In this document: piece after piece, positions 37,500 to 44,591 of the stretch
Layout of the letters: each line of letters starts with the position of its first letter
How positions within the stretch are numbered: position 1 is the stretch's first letter
Origin: JBIOXB01 sp050732395
GTDB lineage: Bacteria > Zhuqueibacterota > Zhuqueibacteria > Zhuqueibacterales > Zhuqueibacteraceae
DNA: 64,000 nucleotides
Direction: 5' to 3'
NCBI GenBank assembly: GCA_050732395.1
Contig: JBOHQX010000300.1
Coordinates: 12,838-76,837, forward strand
Program-made: the position numbers and the translations under genes
Notes under the pieces: generated by a model
Seen by the model: only the letters and a program-made list of their open reading frames with translations
Databases searched by the model: none
What the model was told of the DNA's origin: nothing

Positions 37500-40310
37500 T
37501 TATTTCATCATGACCATCTTCTTCATCATTGAGAACTTCTCGCTTTCGAGCCGATAGAGGTATAGGCCGGAGGGCACGATGTTCCCGGCCCGGTCGCGAC
37601 CGTCCCAAACGATGAGATGATAGGCCGCTGCCTGATCGCTATCCACCAGCTGCCGCACCTGATGGCCGAGCGCATCGAAGATGGTGATACGCACATGGCC
37701 CGGCTGCGGCAATTGATATTTGATCGTGGTTTCAGGATTGAATGGGTTCGGGTAATTCTGCTCGAGCGCATATTCGGTGGGCGTGCCGCCGCCACGTTCT
37801 TCCACCCGCGTGATCACCCCGACCTCGGAAGAGTACGGGCTTTCATTGCCCGAGTAGTCAAAGGTGGACAAACGATAATAATATGTGCGTCCGCTCGATA
37901 CTTGATTGTCGGTGTATTCCGTCTGGATGAGCGTGGCCAGCGGCGTTGTTCCTTTGGGATCAAACCCGGGCGTCGTGCCGCGATAGATTGCGAAATATTT
38001 GAAATCTTCATCAATGGGACCATCCCATCTCAAGTTGACGGTGCCGGCAACATAGCTGGCTGCGATATTAGTTGGCGGCGCCGGCGCGAGGTTGTCGACC
38101 GAATATCCGCTGTCTGGCGCGGTCTCGTAAACCACGCCGTTCGCCTGGCCGGAAATGAAGAACACTGACCAATGCAGGCCCGCAGCGGTGCTGTCATAAA
38201 GCGTGGGCGCGACCGTACTATAGGCCTCGTAAGCGGAAGCCGGTAACCAGCCAACAAAATCCCAAGTTTCGGCCTGATTGACCGTATAGCGCTTGCCAAC
38301 GTTGCTCAAGAGGCCATTCGCAATCAGCTCTTCTTTGGAACCGAGCTGAATGCCGACACTGGTGGCAACATCATCGACGCGCCTCCAGATCGAATAGCTC
38401 GTCACTGGATTGGTTGACGCTGGACCGTCGGCGGCAAATTTCGACCACATGAGGCGTACTTGCTTGCCTTGATCGCCGCCCACGTCCTCGATTGAGACGA
38501 TTTCGCCCGCGCCTACATCGCCGGTGGTCAGCGTGGCGATGGAGCGGCGCAGCAAGGCAATTGCGTAGCCGGCATTGTGCACACCGCGACTTCCGTCCTC
38601 CTCGACAAACAACAAATTGTACCACGCATTGGTGTAGGCGTGACGCCGTTCGATTTCCGCCTGCGACAAGCCCGGTAGTGTCCAATCATAGTTTGCTTTA
38701 ATCACCGCATCCGAGGTGCGCGGCGGCAGCAACTGGTCGAGACGGTGCTCCAAGCCTTCGATTTCAAGGCGCGTGCCCTCAATGGTGCCGTCTTCGTCGA
38801 AATCCGCCTTGGCCGCAATATCGTCGAAAGACGTAATCGGGCCGTGGCACGTCTGGCAAACGGCGACGTTTTGCACGTCATCGCCATGATCGTCGGGTGT
38901 GCCGTTATCCGTGCTTACAGCGAAGGTGTGTTGTCCAACTTTGTCATGTCCGGGCTGGCCCTCTGCCGGCGTGGCGCCCATATGGCAAGTCACACAGGCA
39001 TCTGCGACAGCGAACTTGTGGCCGGAGCTCCCGATCGGCACGCCATATTCGATGGCATTGGAACCGTCAATCATGTCGGCCTGATTGCTATGATGCGGGC
39101 CGAAGCGCGTGGAAAGATTGGCGGGATTGCTGACATAGTCCACCGCATCGCGGCGGCTGATGTGGCATTGCATACAGATTTTGCCCATGCCGCCGTAATT
39201 GACTACGGTCACACTATCGCCCAGGGTGACATCGTTCAAGGTCCGCACTTGCGCCGGCAACAATTCCGACCGGTGCGGATCGTGGCAAACCGCGCAACTA
39301 ATCTGCTCAAAGCCGCTGGACGGCCGGGTATCCGGATTCTTGGGATCGACAACTCGAATAAAGCCCCAGCCGGAATGGCAACGAGTGCAACTGGGATTGG
39401 TCGAAGGCGAAAGCACACCCACTGCATGCCTGGATGCTTTCCACTGCGTACTGATGCGATGATACGGCGCTTCTTCATGACAGTAGCCGCACGAGGCCTC
39501 GTCCAGGCTCATCGCGATGCTGGTCTTGTCGCCCCGATGCTGCGTTGCCGGCCCATGGCAGTTTTCGCATTGGATATTTGCTCTCGCCGCCAGCTTGGGA
39601 TACTGCGAGACCAGCGCGGCGTAGTTGCCGGGCTGCAACGTCGGCGGAAAAGTCCAGCCGACTTCTCTTGCCACGTCATCAAAACCTTCATTGACGGCCG
39701 CGGGGCTGTCGTCAAATCCAACATTGTGGCATTCGATGCAAGATTCGTTGTAAGAACCAAGCTGGCCGTCAATCGCGCGTTTGAAAAATGTTGCATGGCC
39801 AGTTTTACCCCAGGCGGTGAAATTGGCGCTGTGGCACAAGCTGCATTGCCCTTCCGAAGGCTCCGAAGGCAAGCCGTCTGTGCCACCCACCCCGGCGAAC
39901 TTCGCCGAGGTGATCGTAGTCGTCTTCGGCGCGCTGGTTCCGCCCGCCGTGGTGATCTGCAATTGCACGGTGAATTTGCCTTCAATGTCCGGTTTGAAGG
40001 TGGTTTGTCTCTTGTTCGTACTATCCAACACCGCAGTGGAGCCTGCAGGCCTTGCCGTCAACGACCAGGCATAACTGGTCACGGCGGCATTGAGCGAGTC
40101 ACGGCCGAGGAGATAGACCACCTGGCCCACGCCGACAACAGACAAACCAGTTGAGCGAGGCGAAGTCCAGCCCAAGTCATGAATCTCTTGAGGGCTGTAA
40201 CCTTCGATCTTGATGATCGCATTTGGAACTTGCGCATGCGTGGGAGGAACCAAGAAAGTCGTAGCTATCATCGTTGCGGCCAGCACACGCCATAGTATCG
40301 AGCACATCAT
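37500..40310 (-). CDS. T9SS-sorted nonaheme c-type cytochrome with FnIII-like domain
   Basis: Starting at the ATG at 40310 (GGAGG five bases upstream) the protein has 936 residues: a signal peptide (about 1-27, ending THAQ), an Ig/PKD-like domain (about 45-130), then nine CxxCH motifs between about 155 and 490 (CSLCH, CIECH, CENCH, CGYCH, CTRCH, CAVCH, CMQCH, CVTCH, CQTCH). After a helical region comes a fibronectin III-like domain (PPTNIAASYVAGTVNLRW) and a complete T9SS sorting domain (YPNPFNPETTIKYQL...SGLYLYRL...KMVMMK). The heme part resembles octaheme/c554-type cytochromes. A heme protein exported by Sec, loaded in the periplasm and passed out by T9SS would sit on the cell surface. Confidence 0.9.
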   Translation of the reverse strand: MMCSILWRVLAATMIATTFLVPPTHAQVPNAIIKIEGYSPQEIHDLGWTSPRSTGLSVVGVGQVVYLLGRDSLNAAVTSYAWSLTARPAGSTAVLDSTNKRQTTFKPDIEGKFTVQLQITTAGGTSAPKTTTITSAKFAGVGGTDGLPSEPSEGQCSLCHSANFTAWGKTGHATFFKRAIDGQLGSYNESCIECHNVGFDDSPAAVNEGFDDVAREVGWTFPPTLQPGNYAALVSQYPKLAARANIQCENCHGPATQHRGDKTSIAMSLDEASCGYCHEEAPYHRISTQWKASRHAVGVLSPSTNPSCTRCHSGWGFIRVVDPKNPDTRPSSGFEQISCAVCHDPHRSELLPAQVRTLNDVTLGDSVTVVNYGGMGKICMQCHISRRDAVDYVSNPANLSTRFGPHHSNQADMIDGSNAIEYGVPIGSSGHKFAVADACVTCHMGATPAEGQPGHDKVGQHTFAVSTDNGTPDDHGDDVQNVAVCQTCHGPITSFDDIAAKADFDEDGTIEGTRLEIEGLEHRLDQLLPPRTSDAVIKANYDWTLPGLSQAEIERRHAYTNAWYNLLFVEEDGSRGVHNAGYAIALLRRSIATLTTGDVGAGEIVSIEDVGGDQGKQVRLMWSKFAADGPASTNPVTSYSIWRRVDDVATSVGIQLGSKEELIANGLLSNVGKRYTVNQAETWDFVGWLPASAYEAYSTVAPTLYDSTAAGLHWSVFFISGQANGVVYETAPDSGYSVDNLAPAPPTNIAASYVAGTVNLRWDGPIDEDFKYFAIYRGTTPGFDPKGTTPLATLIQTEYTDNQVSSGRTYYYRLSTFDYSGNESPYSSEVGVITRVEERGGGTPTEYALEQNYPNPFNPETTIKYQLPQPGHVRITIFDALGHQVRQLVDSDQAAAYHLIVWDGRDRAGNIVPSGLYLYRLESEKFSMMKKMVMMK

Positions 40311-40349
40311 AAACACCTCCGTATGAGGTTTTCGCGTAGACTCCAAATT

Positions 40350-40486
40350 GACATAGTTAAGTTAAGATTGCACCCCTCAAATTGTCATGCTGTAAGCATC
40401 CTCCCTAGTTCTTATGCAGGATTTGGGGAAGATTCCTAAAGGAATGACAATCAATATTATCATTCTCGAAGCAACTTAACATTGTC
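40350..40486. mobile_element. MITE-like element, copy 2
   Basis: Ends GACATAGTTAAGTTA (40350-40364) and CAACTTAACATTGTC (40472-40486) match those of the element at 21870-22010 with two mismatches. The interior carries TTGTCATGCTGTAAGCATCC and a facing GGAATGACAAT, the same palindrome family. It lies upstream of the T9SS cytochrome gene. No clear target duplication. Confidence 0.7.
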
Positions 40487-40543
40487 GGGCTAAGATCTAC
40501 CTCTGCTTTTCAGACAGACTGAAAACAGAAGCCCTACGGGCAG

Positions 40544-40607
40544 CACACGCGGATCAACAACGCACACGGAAAAGCTTTCAATCCGCGTGAGTTTTTGATC
40601 CGTGTGT
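40544..40607. repeat. Long hairpin (CACACGCGGATCAA family)
   Basis: CACACGCGGATCAACAACGC (from 40544) pairs imperfectly with a facing arm ending TGATCCGTGTGT (40607). It lies in the 615-bp gap between the ImcH-like gene and the T9SS cytochrome gene and may terminate the ImcH-like transcript. Confidence 0.65.
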
Positions 40608-40827
40608 AAACTTTCAGAATTTTATTCCATGTTTGTTTCCTTAAGCGCCTATGAGGGGTATAGAAGCAACAGTTATACCCGGGAATCTTGATATATTTCA
40701 TTTTAACATATTGATACTTCGATGGGGTTTCTATTTCCATCTGACCGTCTCTATCGGATTTGAGAAACTGCGAAAAGTTTTTCTCAAATTTCGGAAATTA
40801 TTCACAATACATTACGGCATTGTGCAC

Positions 40828-40886
40828 AGCGCTTGGGAAGATGCTTGCAGCATGACCTCCCTGGTAGTGGCATTGACTTAACGTTG
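40828..40886. repeat. Half copy of the MITE/REP family
   Basis: GCTTGGGAAGATGCTTGCAGCATGAC followed by GACTTAACGTTGCAG matches the right half of the 21870-22010 element (interior arm quoted in part, plus a degenerate end). No left half is visible. Confidence 0.55.
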
Positions 40887-40925
40887 CAGTGATAGGTAAG
40901 CCACGTCAACAGTCATATCCGACGC

Positions 40926-42443
40926 TTACATACCCGCTGCAATGCCGTGGCATTCATGACAGCTCGTCTCCTTCCAGGCGTCGCCGATGTCGATCGGATG
41001 TGCGAATTCCAATCCTTTCAGGTCCATCTGCTGCACCTCATTGCCGTTGCCTTGTTCAATGATCAAATGGCAGGCGTTGCAATCGCGGGTAATAGTTTTG
41101 CCCTCCGCACTTTGGTGCAAGCCGTCGTGGCAGCGATAACAGCCCGGGCTGAGATAGTGCCCGATGTGATTGGGATACGCGCGCCAGCTCGATTTCATGT
41201 AGGGAAAATTGTTGCGAGCATAGACTTCCTGCACGCGCTGAATGGCATTGTCTACGGCCTGCCGCTTTTGCGGCACCAGGTCGGGATAGTTGGCGTCATA
41301 AAACGCGCGAATCGTGGAATCAATCGCAGCCAGCGCCGCTTCTTTGGTTGGATATTCCGGCGTGAGCGCCTCTACGGCGGTGGCTTTGATCGAAGGCAGG
41401 CTCATGTCGATCAAGCCGTTGCTCATGATAGTGTTCAAAGCAATATTGGGCGCTTGGAAAATGTGCGCAGGTCTGTTGTGGCAATCGATGCAGTCCATGA
41501 CCCGAATTTTCTTGGCGTCGATTTGGCCATTTGACATGAGGGCTGGATCAGAGGAATAAACCGTGACTTCGCCTTTGGCATTGGTGGCACGCACCCAGGG
41601 AATGACCTCGCGCGATTCGTCCGTGGCATAGTACTCGATTTTGTTGCTGATGTTCATGTGCCAATGAATCCCCGAAGTGTGCCCCTCTTCCTGACTGCCG
41701 CCGCCGATCTTTATCAGCAGGTTGTAGGCCCAGCGCGTGTTGTGCTCGTCCTTCATGAAGTGCACGCGCATATCCTGCTTGTTGCCGAAAAACGCCTGCG
41801 GCCAGTGGCAATGCTCGCACGTTTCACGCGCCGGGCGCAGATTTTCGATCGGCGTGGGAATCGGCCGGGAATACTTCTTGAACAACACCGAATAGACCTG
41901 ATAAGCGCCGGAGAGCTTCGATTGCACGTACCACCCGGCGCCCGGGCCGACGTGGCAACCGGCGCAGGTCACGCGCGCATGCGGCGAGTTCTGATAGGCG
42001 GTGTATTCCGGCTCCATGACCGTGTGACAGGTTTTGCCGCAAAAGGTCGTGGATTCGCTGAACTCATAGGCTTTGTAACTGCCCACGGCGGTGAAGAGCA
42101 AAAAGAGCGTGGTGACGATTCCCACGATTGCGGCCATGCGGCGATGGCGCGGCAGATTGAAATCGATGTGCAGCAAGGCGGGCTCGGTCGCGGAGCGGCT
42201 GCGGCGGCGATGCTCGCGCCACATGCCGATGGGAACGAGCACCAACCCCAAAACCAAAAACGCAGGAAAGACGAGATAGGTGAGAATACCGAGATAAGGC
42301 ATCGTGGTCTCGGCAAAAAAATCCACTAAAAAGAAAAACAATATACAGGCAAAGCTCACGGCCGCAATCCCGGCGCCCATCATGCTGACGGTGTTGTAGA
42401 ATGACCCGGGGAGCTTGCCGCTTTTTTCTAGCGATTCTGCCAT
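40926..42443 (-). CDS. imcH: ImcH-like NapC/NirT heptaheme cytochrome
   Basis: I start it at the ATG at 42443 (AAGGAAG seven bases upstream), giving 505 residues. Three N-terminal transmembrane helices (about 18-42, 47-70, 95-118) precede a periplasmic heme domain with seven motifs: CGKTCH (CX3CH), CAGCH, CEHCH, CIDCH, CYRCH, CNACH and CHECH. EPEYTAYQNSPHARVTCAGCH (quoted in part) is the NapC/NirT quinol-site region. Three helices plus seven hemes match what I recall of Geobacter ImcH, the inner-membrane quinol oxidase for high-potential extracellular acceptors. It would move electrons from menaquinol to the periplasmic cytochromes encoded nearby. Confidence 0.88.
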   Translation of the reverse strand: MAESLEKSGKLPGSFYNTVSMMGAGIAAVSFACILFFFLVDFFAETTMPYLGILTYLVFPAFLVLGLVLVPIGMWREHRRRSRSATEPALLHIDFNLPRHRRMAAIVGIVTTLFLLFTAVGSYKAYEFSESTTFCGKTCHTVMEPEYTAYQNSPHARVTCAGCHVGPGAGWYVQSKLSGAYQVYSVLFKKYSRPIPTPIENLRPARETCEHCHWPQAFFGNKQDMRVHFMKDEHNTRWAYNLLIKIGGGSQEEGHTSGIHWHMNISNKIEYYATDESREVIPWVRATNAKGEVTVYSSDPALMSNGQIDAKKIRVMDCIDCHNRPAHIFQAPNIALNTIMSNGLIDMSLPSIKATAVEALTPEYPTKEAALAAIDSTIRAFYDANYPDLVPQKRQAVDNAIQRVQEVYARNNFPYMKSSWRAYPNHIGHYLSPGCYRCHDGLHQSAEGKTITRDCNACHLIIEQGNGNEVQQMDLKGLEFAHPIDIGDAWKETSCHECHGIAAGM

Positions 42444-42585
42444 ACTTATCTTCCTTGTTGAATTCTTTGCGGGCAATGGTGAAACGCTTGCGGTTGTCTC
42501 CGTGCCGGCTGCTCTTCTTCGCGCCACAACAAGCAAAGACATTCTTCACGCCCGCCAACTAGCGGCAGCGTAGTCCATGAACCGA

Positions 42586-42687
42586 TCACATGGAACTGTT
42601 CGAAGCGAGCACCTTGTGACAGCCGTGGCAGTGACCGCATATTGGAACGTCGAAAGACAGTTGGGTAACAGCAGGTCGGGCTAGCAA
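42586..42687 (-). other. Short CGHCHGCH-containing open frame (cytochrome remnant?)
   Basis: From a TTG at 42687 a 33-codon frame reads ...FDVPICGHCHGCHKVLASNSSM and stops at 42586. It contains overlapping CxxCH motifs (CGHCH, CHGCH) just upstream of the ImcH-like gene. There is no signal peptide and no clear ribosome binding site, so a decayed cytochrome tail is more likely than a gene. Confidence 0.35.
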
Positions 42688-42691
42688 AACA

Positions 42692-42872
42692 ATTGGAGTG
42701 GTGGAGTTACAGCGTATTGGAACATTAAATTGTTGGATGAGTGAAAAAGTTATGCACTTCCTGTGCAGGTAATATTGATCTTGCTTTTAAACAAAACCTC
42801 ACCATTCTCCCTTCCTACCTCCACTCCACTACTCCATCAATCCACCAATCCAGTAATCCATCAATCCACAGT
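42692..42872. repeat. Octamer arrays in facing orientation (TTGGAGTG / ATCCAGTA)
   Basis: An 8-bp-period stretch (ATTGGAGT, GGTGGAGT, ATTGGAAC, GTTGGATG) at 42692-42740 faces CTCCATCA, ATCCACCA, ATCCAGTA, ATCCATCA at about 42830-42872. The right-hand units are nearly identical to those at 20348-20395. It lies in the 431-bp gap between the c554-like and ImcH-like genes. Confidence 0.78.
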
Positions 42873-42874
42873 TT

Positions 42875-43429
42875 TTACTGCTTGGGCGTCGTGTGCGCAA
42901 TCTTCTTACTGTATTCTGCAAAATTGAACCCCTTGAAATTTGGGCTTTCGGAATTGTGGCAGGTCAAACAGAGTTTTTCGTCGCCTTTGACCAGGCCGAC
43001 AGTCTCGCCCTTGATCTTGCCGGTATCGATATCCTTCATGACTTGCATGCCTTTATATTCTGAACCGGCGCCATGGCAAGATTCACAGCCTACGCCCTGG
43101 CCCGGCTTGAAAGTGGACGCCAGTTGGGCCGCGGCCACTCCCGCTGCGGTATCATGGCATTTCAGACAAGCGGCATCTTTTTGCGGATCGGCGATGCCTT
43201 TTTGCTTGGCGATCTCCAACGCTGCAGGCGTGGCGAGCGTGGCAAACGCTTTGGCATGCAGACTCTTCTGCCAAATCGTGAATGCCGCGCCGGTCTTGGG
43301 CGCCAGATGACAAGGCTTGCAGGTATTAGCGCCGACATATTTGGCTTTGCTTTGCGCCAAGAGCGCGCAGGGTACGATCGTGCAAATCGCAATGGTCGTA
43401 GCAGCCATGCTTTTCAAACGCGCCATCAT
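42875..43429 (-). CDS. Tetraheme cytochrome c554-like protein
   Basis: Starting at the ATG at 43429 (AAGGAA eight bases upstream) this is a 184-residue periplasmic protein with a signal peptide (about 1-26, ending LLAQS). It has four CxxCH motifs (CKPCH, CLKCH, CESCH, CLTCH) in the c554/c'-type arrangement: YVGANTCKPCHLAPKTGAAFTIW, SLHAKAF, GVGCESCHGAGSEY (each quoted in part). It precedes the ImcH-like gene in transcription order and is the natural soluble partner accepting electrons from it. Confidence 0.9.
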   Translation of the reverse strand: MMARLKSMAATTIAICTIVPCALLAQSKAKYVGANTCKPCHLAPKTGAAFTIWQKSLHAKAFATLATPAALEIAKQKGIADPQKDAACLKCHDTAAGVAAAQLASTFKPGQGVGCESCHGAGSEYKGMQVMKDIDTGKIKGETVGLVKGDEKLCLTCHNSESPNFKGFNFAEYSKKIAHTTPKQ

Positions 43430-43681
43430 CTTGGGATTCCTTTCTGAGCGGTGCATGAAGCGTGCACTATGCTTTGCTTTGTGACTCTGTAATCGCCTAC
43501 CGCCCGGGCGCTGTAAATCTTCCAGGAGATGAGATCACTTTTTCAGTTCATTCTTCCAACCCCAGAAAAAGCAAAAGCGCCAGAGCGATGGGGTGAATAG
43601 TTACAAAAATGATACAAAAAGTCAAGGCAAAAAAGCCGGGGGCAAAATGAGGCATGTTTATCACTGGCAAATCAAATTACC

Positions 43682-44424
43682 TTACAACTGGGCCTTCTCA
43701 GCGTCCCGCCAAAGCGCAGTAACATTCGAAGAACTCGGCTTGTAACTCGGCAATGCTTTCATGTATTGCGCCCGCTCGAAAGCAGAAGGATCGGCACAAT
43801 TCTTCTGGCTCATACTACCGCGCATTTGCCGGACGGATTCGTATTCGTGTTCTGCCATCCATTGCCGCAAGCTCTGCTCAATGCTGCGAAGATGATCAAT
43901 GCCCTGACGCAACAGCGTCGCGGCCATCATCGTGATATTCGCTCCCACCATCAACATCTTGATCACGTCCGGCGCCTCGTGAATGCCGCTGGTCGCGGCG
44001 AGGTCGGCGCGGATGCGGCCATGAAGAATGCCGATCCACGTCAAGGGCAGCCGTAAGGCTTGCGGCGTGCTGAGCAGCACGTTCGGGCGAACTTCCAGGG
44101 TTTCCAGGTCGAGGTCCGGTTGATAAAAGCGCGTTTGGCGCGGCGGATGTGCTCGAGATACGCATCCGGTCCGAGATGAAATGCTTCCGGCTGGGGAAAG
44201 TATGTGAGCGCTTCCGGAAAACTCTCGGTACCATTGGTCAGGTGATGATTGAGCTCATAAGTTTCGAGCCGCAATTGTTCTTCGAACAAAGAATGCAGCA
44301 CCACCGCCGCCGCGCCCGCATCTTCCATGCGTTTGATGTTGCCGATCTCTTCTGAAAGCGGCGACGCCGAAGGCACCAGCGGCGTACGGAGCTTCAGGCC
44401 GAGGTAGGTGGTTGTGAGGTCCAT
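43682..44424 (-). pseudogene. Dihydroorotate dehydrogenase-like gene with internal deletion
   Basis: The upstream piece (to about 44125) encodes the N-terminus of a class 1 DHODH-like protein (TTTYLGLKLRTPLVPSASPL, then DAGAAAVVLHSLFEEQL). At RRAKRAF the frame breaks; another frame resumes with FYQPDLDLETLEVRPNVLLS and continues to the normal C-terminus (LHGRIRADLAATSGIHEAPDVIKMLMVGANITMMAA). About 85-95 codons of the FMN-binding barrel are missing at the join, so the product cannot bind flavin properly. It follows nifJ on the same strand; in many anaerobes a DHODH-like gene lies beside or fused to nifJ, as I recall. Loss appears recent, since both halves are otherwise well conserved. Confidence 0.87.
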
Positions 44425-44449
44425 TCGGTGCTCTCCAGTTTTTATTGTC

Positions 44450-44591
44450 GATCGTAGATAGATGATCGTGGGTCGTAAAGGCTAAACCCAGGCGCAAAAC
44501 AGCATCAATCGAAGCACTTACGGACGAACCAATGTCCACTATCTACCATCCACTACCCACGATCCACCATCCTCCATCTTCGATCCTCGAC
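44450..44591. repeat. Heptamer arrays in facing orientation (GATCGTA / CCACGAT)
   Basis: Four units GATCGTA, GATAGAT, GATCGTG, GGTCGTA (44450-44477) face eight units CCACTAT...CCACGAT, CCACCAT, CTTCGAT (44536-44591). The right array enters the nifJ 3' end, so the last ~13 codons of nifJ (VEDRRWRMVDRG) are repeat-encoded. Confidence 0.85.

Noticed and set aside
38745..40154. 469-codon forward open frame opposite the T9SS cytochrome
   Set aside because: It is antisense to a clearly coding gene with nine heme motifs, has no domain and no signal; an artefact of codon composition.
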